Shown here: one piece after another, positions 56,848 through 64,000 of the stretch
How positions within the stretch are numbered: position 1 is the first letter of the stretch
How the letters are laid out: the number at the start of each line of letters is the position of its first letter
Origin: Campylobacter concisus
GTDB lineage: Bacteria; Campylobacterota; Campylobacteria; Campylobacterales; Campylobacteraceae
Assembly: GCF_002165775.1 (NCBI RefSeq)
Contig: NZ_NDYP01000002.1
Coordinates: 186,001 to 250,000 of the forward strand
Reading direction: 5' to 3'
Length of the DNA stretch: 64,000 bases
Position numbers and translations under genes: made by a program
Notes under the pieces: model-generated
Told to the model about the DNA's origin: nothing
The model's input: the letters and a program-made list of their open reading frames with translations, nothing else
The model's database searches: none

Positions 56848-58121
56848 GAATTTATCCATTAGAAAAAAGTCTAAATTTAACTATTGACGACATCGCAGCG
56901 GATAAATCAATATCGCATAGATGCGCGATCTTTTCACTTTTAAGCGACAAACCATCTCACATTAGAAACTATCTAAGGGCTGGCGATACACTAAATACAT
57001 TAAAGATAGTCGAGCTTTTAGGTGCAAAAGTTGAGGACAATGGTTTCGAAATAACGATCACACCGCCGCAAAAGATAAAAGAGCCAAATGAAATTTTAGA
57101 GTGTGGCAACTCTGGTACGGCAATGAGGCTTTTTATGGGACTATTAGCCGCACAGGATGGCTTTTTCGTACTAAGTGGTGATAGATATTTAAACTCACGT
57201 CCAATGGCTAGAATAGCAAAACCTCTAAACGATATGGGTGCAAAGATAGATGGTGCAAACAACGCAAACAACGCCCCGCTTTGCATAAGAGGGACAAAAT
57301 TTGAAAGATTTAGTTTTGATAGCAAGATTGCCTCAGCTCAGGTAAAAAGTGCCCTTTTGCTAGCAGCTCTTTACTCAAATGGCTGCAAATTTAGTGAGCC
57401 AGAGCTAAGCAGAGATCATACTGAGCGTATGCTAGCTGGCATGGGAGCTGATATAAAGCGTGACGACCTAGAGATCACTTTAGAGCCGATGAAAGCTCCA
57501 CTTGCGCCACTTGATATAGACGTGCCAAATGATCCAAGTTCTGCATTTTTCTTTGCGGTCGCAGCACTTATCATTCCGGGCTCACACATTATTTTAAAAA
57601 ATATTTTGCTAAATAAAACTCGTATCGAAGCTTATAAAATTCTAGAAGAAATGGGAGCTGAGATAAAATTTCACAAAACCTCAAGCAAATACGAAGATAT
57701 CGGTGATATCGAGGTTAGATACTCGCCAAATTTAAAAGGCGTAGAGGTTAGTGAAAATATCTCGTGGCTCATCGACGAAGCTCCAGCTTTAGCCATCGCA
57801 TTTGCCTGCGCTAAAGGTCAAAGCAAGCTAACAAATGCCAAAGAGCTTCGTGTAAAAGAGAGCGATAGGATAGCCGTCACGATAAATGCGTTAAAGCAGT
57901 GCGGCGTTGATGCTAGCGAGCTTGAAGATGGCTTTATCATAAATGGCTCTGAGGCTAAATTTGCCATGATCGATAGTCACGGGGATCATAGGATTGCGAT
58001 GAGCTTTGCTATACTTGGACTAAAGTGCGGCATGCAGATAGAAAAGAGCGAATTTATCGCCACTTCGTTTCCAAATTTTGCTGAAATTTTAAAGAAAATG
58101 GGAGCTAGAGTTGAAGATTGA
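56844..58121 (+). CDS. aroA: 3-phosphoshikimate 1-carboxyvinyltransferase (EPSP synthase)
   Basis: AroA (425 residues) joins PEP to shikimate-3-phosphate in aromatic synthesis. AADKSISHR near residues 17-25 holds the conserved Lys and Arg. LECGNSGTAMRLFMG and LRVKESDRIA are the two family signatures. The gene overlaps pheT by 4 bases and ispH by 11, a compact operon order shared with C. jejuni. Confidence 0.97.
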   Translation: MRIYPLEKSLNLTIDDIAADKSISHRCAIFSLLSDKPSHIRNYLRAGDTLNTLKIVELLGAKVEDNGFEITITPPQKIKEPNEILECGNSGTAMRLFMGLLAAQDGFFVLSGDRYLNSRPMARIAKPLNDMGAKIDGANNANNAPLCIRGTKFERFSFDSKIASAQVKSALLLAALYSNGCKFSEPELSRDHTERMLAGMGADIKRDDLEITLEPMKAPLAPLDIDVPNDPSSAFFFAVAALIIPGSHIILKNILLNKTRIEAYKILEEMGAEIKFHKTSSKYEDIGDIEVRYSPNLKGVEVSENISWLIDEAPALAIAFACAKGQSKLTNAKELRVKESDRIAVTINALKQCGVDASELEDGFIINGSEAKFAMIDSHGDHRIAMSFAILGLKCGMQIEKSEFIATSFPNFAEILKKMGARVED

Positions 58122-58935
58122 GCTTGCTAGTAGTTATGGATTTTGCTTTGGTGTAAAAAGGGCGATAAAGATTGCTGAAAATGCAGGAGATGCTGCGACC
58201 ATTGGGCCACTCATCCATAATAACGAAGAAATAAACAGGCTTGAGAAAAATTACAATGTAAAAACACTTGAGGGTATAGACGAGCTAAAGGATGAGAAAA
58301 AGGCGATCATTCGCACTCATGGCATCACTAAAAACGACCTCGCAGAGCTAAAAAAGACAGATATAAAAGTGATCGACGCAACTTGTCCGTTTGTGACAAA
58401 GCCACAGCAAATTTGTGAAAAAATGAGTGAAGAGGGCTACGATGTGGTGATCTATGGCGACATGCATCACCCTGAGGTAAAAGGCGTGAAGTCATACGCC
58501 AAGGGTAACGTCTATGTCGTGCTTGAAGAGAGCGAGCTAGAGGGCATTAAATTTAAGCAAAAGGTCGCACTTGTTAGTCAAACGACTAGAAAAGTCGAGA
58601 AATTTATGCAAATCGCAAACTACCTTATGCTTCACGTAAAAGAGGTACGCGTTTTTAACACCATCTGCAACGCAACATTTGAAAACCAAGAGGCTGCTAA
58701 AAATTTGGCAAAAAGAGCCGATGTGATGATAATAATCGGTGGAAAAAATAGCTCAAATACAAAACAACTCTACCTAATATCTAAAAATTTCTGCGAAGAT
58801 AGCTATCTGATAGAAAGCGAAGAAGAGCTTGAAAAATCATGGTTTGATGGCAAAAATTTGTGTGGCATAAGTGCTGGTGCAAGTACGCCTGACTGGATCA
58901 TACAAAAAGTCGTTGACAGAATCAAAAAAGTATAA
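58111..58935 (+). CDS. ispH: 4-hydroxy-3-methylbut-2-enyl diphosphate reductase
   Basis: IspH (274 residues) is the last enzyme of the MEP isoprenoid pathway, making IPP and DMAPP. The iron-sulfur ligands are Cys12 (GFCFGVKRA), Cys92 (DATCPF) and Cys186 (NTICNAT), and the active-site Glu lies just after Cys12's domain in THGITKND/HHPEV segments. The start lies inside the aroA end. Confidence 0.97.
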   Translation: MKIELASSYGFCFGVKRAIKIAENAGDAATIGPLIHNNEEINRLEKNYNVKTLEGIDELKDEKKAIIRTHGITKNDLAELKKTDIKVIDATCPFVTKPQQICEKMSEEGYDVVIYGDMHHPEVKGVKSYAKGNVYVVLEESELEGIKFKQKVALVSQTTRKVEKFMQIANYLMLHVKEVRVFNTICNATFENQEAAKNLAKRADVMIIIGGKNSSNTKQLYLISKNFCEDSYLIESEEELEKSWFDGKNLCGISAGASTPDWIIQKVVDRIKKV

Positions 58936-58964
58936 AATTTATCCTAGCTAAAGCCACAATTAAC

Positions 58965-58970
58965 TATAAT
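58965..58970 (+). promoter_or_regulatory. -10 element of rpsA
   Basis: TATAAT in TAACTATAATAAG lies 45 bases before the rpsA ATG, in an 80-base gap. It would allow strong S1 expression apart from pheST-aroA-ispH. Confidence 0.6.
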
Positions 58971-59015
58971 AAGCCAATTTGCCTCTACTGGCATAATAAA
59001 ATTTAAAGGATCAAG

Positions 59016-60692
59016 ATGGCTGTGAACAAAAGTGTTCAATTAGGAAAAGCAAAAGACGAAGATATCGAAGATATCGATTTTGCTGCGATGTTAGAGGAGT
59101 CTTTTAAAAAGACTGAAGAAGATAGTGACGCAAAGATCGTCAGTATCAATGGCGATGAGGTTTTAATCGACGTTGGCAAGAAGTCAGAGGGCATTTTAAA
59201 TGTTTCTGAGATCACTGATGCAAACGGCAACCTAACACATAAAGTTGGCGATACGATCAAAGTTGTAATAACTGGATCAAGAAATGGAAGACCTATAGTG
59301 TCGCACAAAAAAGCACTTAGAAAAGAGAAAGTTAAAGCTTTCATCGAAGCTTACGATCCTGAAAATTCTGGCGAAATCGACGTAAAAGTAGTTGGAAAAA
59401 ATAAAGGTGGCTTTATAACTCAAGATGTAAATGGGGTGGAATTTTTCTTACCAAAAACTCACAGTGGCTTTAAAAACGCTGAAGGCATAATTGGTAAAAC
59501 ATATAAAGTAAGAGTTATAAAAATTGATAAAGAGGAAAATAGCATAGTTGTCTCTAGAAAGAAAATTTTAGATGACGACCGCAAAAAGCGTAAAGAAGCT
59601 CTATCAAGCATAGTAGAAAATGATAGCGTTATAGAGGGCACAGTTAAAAAAATCACAACTTATGGTATGTTTGTTGATGTTGGCGGTGTCGATGGGCTTG
59701 TGCATTACAGTGAGATAAGTTATAAAGGTCCAGTAAATCCTAGCTCACTATATAAAGAAGGCGATAAAGTTTTAGTTAAAGTTATCAGCTATGACAACGA
59801 AAAACGCCACTTGTCTTTATCTATCAAGGCAGCTACTCCAGATCCTTGGGAAGAGATCATAAATGATGGGCTAGAAGTTGGTGACACTATCAAAGTTACA
59901 GTTAGCAATATCGAGCCTTATGGTGCATTTGTTGATCTTGGAAATGATATTGAAGGATTTTTACATATATCTGAAATTTCATGGGACAAAAATATAAAAA
60001 ATCCAAAAGACCATATCAATGAAGGTCAAGAGATCGATGTTGAGGTTATTGAGATAGATGCAAAAGGACACCGCCTAAGAGTAAGCCTTAAAAATTTACT
60101 TCCAAAGCCATTTGATGAGTTTAAGGCAAAACACAAAGAAGGTGACGTAGTAAAAGGCGTTGTGACAACTATCACAAATTTTGGTGCATTTGTTAGAGTA
60201 GGCTGCGTTGAAGGTTTGTTGCATAACGAAGACGCATCTTGGGATAGAAACGATAAATGCAAAGATATGTTTAAAGCTGGTGACGAGCTTGAAGTAAAAA
60301 TCATCAAAATCGATAGCGCTGAACAAAAAGTTTCACTCAGCCTAAAAGATCTAAAACAAAGTCCAGTTCAAGCATTTGCTGATAAATTTAATGTAGGCGA
60401 TATCGTAAAAGGAACAATTCGCGATATTAAAGACTTTGGCGTGTTTGTAGAGCTTGGTGATAACGTTGATGCGCTGATCCGTAAAGAAGATCTAGGTAGT
60501 GTAGACGTTAGTATACTTAAGATCGGTGATGAGATCGAAGCAGCTATCGCATTTATCGATGAGAAGAAAAATAGAATTCGCCTTAGCATACGCCGTTTAG
60601 CAAAACAAAAAGAGCGTGAAGTGTTAAATGAGATCAATGATAACGATGATAAAGTAACACTTGGCGATATTATAAAAGAACAATTACTTTAG
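59016..60692 (+). CDS. rpsA: 30S ribosomal protein S1
   Basis: S1 (558 residues) unfolds and delivers mRNA to the ribosome. Six S1 RNA-binding domains can be followed through repeated GxVxxxxxxGxFVxxG patterns, for example ITTYGMFVDVGGVDGLVH, IEPYGAFVDLGNDIEGFLH, ITNFGAFVRVG and IKDFGVFVELG. The first domain is preceded by an acidic leader rich in Asp and Glu. The length is normal. RBS AAAGGA. Confidence 0.97.
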   Translation: MAVNKSVQLGKAKDEDIEDIDFAAMLEESFKKTEEDSDAKIVSINGDEVLIDVGKKSEGILNVSEITDANGNLTHKVGDTIKVVITGSRNGRPIVSHKKALRKEKVKAFIEAYDPENSGEIDVKVVGKNKGGFITQDVNGVEFFLPKTHSGFKNAEGIIGKTYKVRVIKIDKEENSIVVSRKKILDDDRKKRKEALSSIVENDSVIEGTVKKITTYGMFVDVGGVDGLVHYSEISYKGPVNPSSLYKEGDKVLVKVISYDNEKRHLSLSIKAATPDPWEEIINDGLEVGDTIKVTVSNIEPYGAFVDLGNDIEGFLHISEISWDKNIKNPKDHINEGQEIDVEVIEIDAKGHRLRVSLKNLLPKPFDEFKAKHKEGDVVKGVVTTITNFGAFVRVGCVEGLLHNEDASWDRNDKCKDMFKAGDELEVKIIKIDSAEQKVSLSLKDLKQSPVQAFADKFNVGDIVKGTIRDIKDFGVFVELGDNVDALIRKEDLGSVDVSILKIGDEIEAAIAFIDEKKNRIRLSIRRLAKQKEREVLNEINDNDDKVTLGDIIKEQLL

Positions 60693-60697
60693 TTTAA

Positions 60698-61180
60698 ATG
60701 GGCAGACGCGTACTTTTATTAGTAGTTGTCCTGCTATTTGTAATATTGGGTTTGGTTGGAATTTCTCTTGTTAAATTTGCAAGTGTAAATTTCAGCCAAA
60801 TACATGAAGAAAATATCACAAATGAGCAAAATTTAACCAAAAGCACGACCAGCAATATTAACTGGATGAGTGAGCTAGCAACTATTAGAAAAAGAGATTA
60901 TGTGCTGCCTGTAAATGAAATTTTTATAGAATACAACCGACCCAAAATAGAAAAACCAAAGATTACTGCATATGAGCTTTTGATAGATAAAAATGATATC
61001 TATTCAATGTTTTGTTTGATGCAGACTTTAAGAAAAAGCGAGGTCGATTTTACTGTTGTAAAAGATGGTGCAAAAAGCCAGATATTTTTAAATACTCAAG
61101 ACTCTAAACTTCTACAAAATATCATTTTAGAACTAAGAGTTTATGATATCCACTCAAGTGTGAGAGAGGTAAAATTATGA
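60698..61180 (+). CDS. Membrane-anchored protein of unknown function
   Basis: The 160-residue protein has one N-terminal membrane helix (about 5-24) and a periplasmic or outer region that ends in a small alpha/beta segment. I know no family. The C-terminal part (about 90-160) has regular alternation fitting a ferredoxin-like or SPOR-like fold, which is speculative. It sits 5 bases after rpsA and overlaps serA by 4, and I recall a homologue in the same place in C. jejuni. Confidence 0.83.
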   Translation: MGRRVLLLVVVLLFVILGLVGISLVKFASVNFSQIHEENITNEQNLTKSTTSNINWMSELATIRKRDYVLPVNEIFIEYNRPKIEKPKITAYELLIDKNDIYSMFCLMQTLRKSEVDFTVVKDGAKSQIFLNTQDSKLLQNIILELRVYDIHSSVREVKL

Positions 61181-62754
61181 AAACTATCATTGTTTGCGAT
61201 GCAATACATCCAGTAGGTTTTGAACTTTTAAAAAAAGAGCAAGATATAAACGTAATAGACGCAGTTAATACTCCCAAAGATGAACTTTTAAAAATTTTAG
61301 GCGAGGCTGATGTTGCTATAACAAGAAGCTCAACTGAAGTAAACGAGGCCTTTTTAAACGCTGGTAAAAAACTAAAAGCTATCGTTAGAGCTGGTGTTGG
61401 TGTAGATAATGTCGATATAGAAGGATGCTCAAGGCGTGGCATAATAGCTATGAACGTTCCAACTGCAAACACTATTGCTGCAGTTGAGCTAACAATGGCT
61501 CATATGCTAGCTTCAGCTAGATCTCTTGAATACGCTCATAATGATCTAAAGCTAGATAGAATCTGGAAGCGTGAGAAGTGGTATGGGGTTGAGCTTTTTA
61601 AGAAAAAGCTTGGTGTGATCGGCTTTGGAAATATTGGCTCGAGAGTAGCTGTTCGCGCAAAAGCTTTTGGTATGGAGATCATCGCTTATGATCCATATAT
61701 TGACCCATCTAAAGTTATCGACATGGGCGGTACTTATACTAAAAATTTTGATGATATTTTAGCATGTGATTTTATCACGATACATACACCAAAAACTAAA
61801 GAGACAACAAATATGATCGGCGCCAAAGAGATCGCAAAAATGAAAGATGGCGTAAGACTTATAAACTGCGCTAGAGGCGGTCTTTATAATGAAGAAGCAC
61901 TTTATGAAGGGCTAAAAAGTGGCAAAATAGCATTTGCCGGTATTGATGTTTTTACAAGAGAGCCAGCAACTGATCATCCACTTCTTGATCTAAATAATGT
62001 AAGCGTCACTCCACATCTTGGGGCAAATACGCTTGAATCGCAGCGAAATATCGCAGTAGAGGCAGTCGAGCAAGCTATTTTATCAGCTCGCGGTATAAGC
62101 TATCCAAATGCGTTAAATTTACCTATAAAAACAGAAGATCTACCGCCATTTGTTGAGCCTTATATCGATCTTACAAGCAAGATGGCATTTCTTGCTGCAC
62201 AGATCAATAAAAGCGCTATCAAGGCTATCCGCATAGAAACTCACGGTCAAATCAGCGAATACGCAAATTCACTACTAACATTTGCCATAGTTGGTGCACT
62301 AAAAGAGAGTCTAGGTGATGCGATAAACTACGTAAATGCCAAATTTTTATGCGATGAAAAAGGCATAGTAACAGAAACCATTGCTGGTGGTGATAGCATT
62401 TTTAAAAATAAAATCACTGTTCGCATCACGACCGAAAAAGGCATCGCAACAGTTGGTGGCACGGTATTTGGTGAAAATCAGCAACGTATCGTAACAATAA
62501 ATGGATTTAAGACCGACTTTAAGCCAAAAGGTAAGATGATCATCTTTAAAAACCATGATGTGCCAGGCGTTATTGCTCAGATTAGTAAAATTTTAGCTGA
62601 CGAGAAGATAAACATTGCAGACTTCCGCCTTGGTAGAGATGATCACAATATGGCACTTGCTGTTATCTTGGTTGATGAACATATAAAAGCAGAAACGTTA
62701 GAGAGACTAAACGCACTTGAAGCTTGTGTTTGGGCTCAATACGCAGTTATATAA
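61177..62754 (+). CDS. serA: D-3-phosphoglycerate dehydrogenase
   Basis: SerA (525 residues) commits 3-phosphoglycerate to serine. The NAD fold has GFGNIGSRVA at about 149-158. Catalytic residues lie in NCARGGLYNEEAL (Arg), DVFTREPATDHPL (Glu) and VTPHLGANT (His). The enzyme is the long form, with an intervening domain and a C-terminal ACT domain (about 453-525) that usually binds serine for feedback control. Confidence 0.97.
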   Translation: MKTIIVCDAIHPVGFELLKKEQDINVIDAVNTPKDELLKILGEADVAITRSSTEVNEAFLNAGKKLKAIVRAGVGVDNVDIEGCSRRGIIAMNVPTANTIAAVELTMAHMLASARSLEYAHNDLKLDRIWKREKWYGVELFKKKLGVIGFGNIGSRVAVRAKAFGMEIIAYDPYIDPSKVIDMGGTYTKNFDDILACDFITIHTPKTKETTNMIGAKEIAKMKDGVRLINCARGGLYNEEALYEGLKSGKIAFAGIDVFTREPATDHPLLDLNNVSVTPHLGANTLESQRNIAVEAVEQAILSARGISYPNALNLPIKTEDLPPFVEPYIDLTSKMAFLAAQINKSAIKAIRIETHGQISEYANSLLTFAIVGALKESLGDAINYVNAKFLCDEKGIVTETIAGGDSIFKNKITVRITTEKGIATVGGTVFGENQQRIVTINGFKTDFKPKGKMIIFKNHDVPGVIAQISKILADEKINIADFRLGRDDHNMALAVILVDEHIKAETLERLNALEACVWAQYAVI

Positions 62755-62773
62755 AATTTTGAAAGGATAAAAA

Positions 62774-63340
62774 ATGGCTTCATATTCAATGGGCGATCTA
62801 AAAAAAGGGCTAAAGATCGAGATCGATGGCGTTCCTTATAAAATCGTAGAATATCAACACGTTAAACCGGGCAAAGGTGCAGCTTTTGTTCGTGCAAAAA
62901 TCAAATCTTTTATCGACGGAAAAGTGCTTGAAAAGACTTTTCATGCAGGCGATAAATGCGAGCAACCACATCTTGAAGAAAAAGAGATGCAGTATCTTTA
63001 TGATGATGGTGAGTATTGTCAATTTATGGATACAGTTACTTATGAGCAAGTTGCTATCAGCGACGAGGATGTGGGTGATGTTAAAAAATGGATGATCGAT
63101 GGCATGATGGTTGAAATTTTATTTCACAATGGCAATGCGATCGGCGTTGAAGTGCCACAAGTAGTTGAGCTAAAGATAGTTGAGACTCCACCAAATTTCA
63201 AGGGTGATACGCAAGGCGGTAAAAAGCCAGCTACTCTTGAGAGTGGCGCGGTAGTTCAGATACCATTTCACGTACTTGAGGGCGAAGTAATTCGTGTTGA
63301 TACAGTTCGTGGCGAGTATATCGAGCGTGCAAATAAATAA
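62774..63340 (+). CDS. efp: Elongation factor P
   Basis: EF-P (188 residues) rescues ribosomes stalled at polyproline. It has three beta-barrel domains. Lys34 in the domain I loop KPGKGAAF is the residue modified by EpmA-type enzymes where these exist. The C-terminal [13 protein letters not shown] is the OB-fold ending. RBS AAAGGA. In this window TolA-like protein, with many Lys-Pro repeats, is an obvious client by family knowledge. Confidence 0.97.
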   Translation: MASYSMGDLKKGLKIEIDGVPYKIVEYQHVKPGKGAAFVRAKIKSFIDGKVLEKTFHAGDKCEQPHLEEKEMQYLYDDGEYCQFMDTVTYEQVAISDEDVGDVKKWMIDGMMVEILFHNGNAIGVEVPQVVELKIVETPPNFKGDTQGGKKPATLESGAVVQIPFHVLEGEVIRVDTVRGEYIERANK

Positions 63341-63684
63341 AGCAGCTTAATATTTCTTGCTAAATTTATGTTTAGTAAATCTAATGCTTAGCTAAAGTCA
63401 CTATTTAAAAAGTATTGGCTTTAGCAAAAAAACTTCATTTCTACATTGTGAAATTTCAAACAGTGTTAGCTTAGAATACACAAAATTTTTATATTTTATA
63501 AAAATCCAAATATAGCCAAATATCAGCTCATAAAATTTTTAAGAATCAAAAAATATATAAAAAAATGAAAATTCTTAGCGAGATAAGTAAATGTTTTAAC
63601 TATAAAATTTTTATATTAGGATAGTAGAACCGTAAGTCAAAAACAGGGGAAAAACGAGACGGTTTCCCGTCTCGGTAGCTAGCA
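63341..63684. other. Noncoding gap between convergent efp and the selenoprotein gene
   Basis: The 344 bases are strongly AT-rich. GCTAAAG (63391-63397) and CTTTAGC (63419-63425) form an inverted repeat with a 21-base loop, without a T run on the plus strand. The selenoprotein terminator is at its right end. No coding frame with a ribosome site is seen. Confidence 0.5.
63655..63674 (-). terminator. Rho-independent terminator of the selenoprotein gene
   Basis: CGAGACGG and CCGTCTCG form a perfect 8-pair GC-rich stem with a 4-base loop. On the minus strand it is followed by TTTTTCCCCTG. It lies 11 bases past the stop codon. Confidence 0.75.
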
Positions 63685-63942
63685 TTAAGCCGACTTTTCT
63701 TTGAGATATTTGTTTATAAGAGTTGTGATCTCTTCACCGTGAGGAAATCTCGCTTCATCATTTCCGATGCGATCTTTCTTAGAAAATATAACATCTCCAT
63801 TAACCTCGACGATGAAATTTCCACCATCACCTATAACCTTTTCGACTCTTGCATCACTAAAGTTCGCTTTTATTTCATCTTCTACACGAGAAGCTACCGG
63901 ACGATAGTTTCAAGAGTTGCAGTAAATAATTTTTACTTGCAT
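63685..63942 (-). CDS. SelW/SelT/SelH-type (Rdx family) selenoprotein with in-frame TGA
   Basis: Reading the minus strand from ATG 63942 gives 85 residues and TAA at 63687-63685, with one in-frame TGA as codon 11 (63912-63910). The context is IIYCNS-U-NYRPVA, the CxxU redox motif of SelW-like thioredoxin-fold proteins (CxxC in cysteine forms). Downstream GDGGNFIVEVNGDVIFSKK and DEARFPHGEEI match the Rdx pattern. AAAGGA lies 6 bases before the ATG and TATAAT further up. A hairpin follows the TGA. Because TGA stops normal ORF calling, the gene appears only as fragments. It should act as a small oxidoreductase; the substrate is unknown. Confidence 0.9.
63876..63896 (-). promoter_or_regulatory. 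SECIS-like hairpin inside the selenoprotein gene
   Basis: On the mRNA, CUUCU (63893-63889) pairs with AGAAG (63883-63879) around a CGUGU loop, starting 17 bases after the UGA. A further A-U and U-G pair lie beyond a G-A mismatch. Bacterial SECIS elements sit about this far from the UGA and carry a G among the first loop bases, as here. Confidence 0.6.
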
Positions 63943-63972
63943 GCTCTGTCCTTTCTTGTGAAATAAGCCAAC

Positions 63973-63978
63973 ATTATA
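63973..63978 (-). promoter_or_regulatory. -10 element of the selenoprotein gene
   Basis: TATAAT on the minus strand (TCTATATAATGTTGG) lies 30 bases before the ATG at 63942, with the ribosome site AAAGGA between them. Confidence 0.6.
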
Positions 63979-64000
63979 TAGAATTTTACTTAACAAATAA

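Noticed and set aside
63391..63425. Inverted repeat GCTAAAG/CTTTAGC as the efp terminator
   Set aside because: The plus strand continues with an A run, not a T run, and the loop is 21 bases, so termination of efp here is not supported.
63739..63966. 75-residue plus-strand frame at the right edge
   Set aside because: It is antisense to the selenoprotein gene, which has family motifs, a promoter, a ribosome site and a terminator on the minus strand.

Overview
The window is a continuous piece of an AT-rich epsilonproteobacterial (Campylobacterota) chromosome. Gene content, gene order and leader style (TATAAT -10 boxes without a clear -35, AAGGA ribosome sites, frequent TTG/GTG starts) point to Campylobacter, most likely a C. 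concisus/curvus/showae-type species. The species is an inference. Several blocks follow the order I recall from C. jejuni: parB-atp-tol-pal-slyD-fabD-mtnN; dksA-rlmH-accD-bamA-tyrA-M23-lpxC-tsaB-thrB-ylxR-infB-rbfA-rimP; atpE-NSS transporters-pycB-pckA; pheST-aroA-ispH-rpsA-serA. No prophage, insertion sequence, CRISPR array or integron is visible; it is core genome.

Layout. 1-6001: the end of parB, then the F1Fo ATP synthase operon (b', b, delta, alpha, gamma, beta, epsilon). 6002-10646: the Tol-Pal envelope system, starting on the base after the atpC stop. 10709-13679: slyD, fabD, mtnN and a TtcA-like gene. 13950-20617 (minus): recO, dusB, a membrane protein, dksA-like, rlmH, accD and bamA. 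20707-32231 (plus): tyrA, an M23 peptidase, lpxC, tsaB, thrB, the ylxR-infB-rbfA-rimP translation cluster, fhs, a lipoprotein and ribD. 32228-33578 (minus): a ferritin-like/VIT1 iron protein, tRNA-Leu(GAG) and the isolated atpE. 33784-39705: three tandem NSS-family sodium symporters and a TRAP QM pair. 39828-43312: pycB and pckA. 43667-46248 (minus): dctA, a cyclophilin and yebC. 46398-49874: a GNAT, a copper chaperone, copA and a possible TorD-like protein. 49877-53400: an unknown coiled-coil protein, argH, a soluble CZB chemoreceptor and a HIT protein. 53519-63340: pheS, pheT, aroA, ispH, rpsA, an anchored unknown, serA and efp. 63685-63942 (minus): a selenoprotein.

How it fits together. 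The window combines energy coupling (ATP synthase, Tol-Pal driven by proton motive force), envelope biogenesis (BamA, LpxC, M23, Pal), translation, and the C4-dicarboxylate/amino-acid metabolism of an asaccharolytic microaerophile (DctA, a TRAP carrier, NSS carriers, pyruvate carboxylase B, PEP carboxykinase).

The most notable hidden item is a SelW-like selenoprotein at 63942-63685. Its codon 11 is an in-frame TGA in a CxxU motif, followed by a SECIS-like hairpin, so ordinary ORF calling misses it. Other points worth a look are a TsaB that appears to start at ATA, a TtcA-like enzyme lacking one expected iron-sulfur cysteine, three tandem NSS paralogues, and a TRAP transporter with no binding protein beside it.
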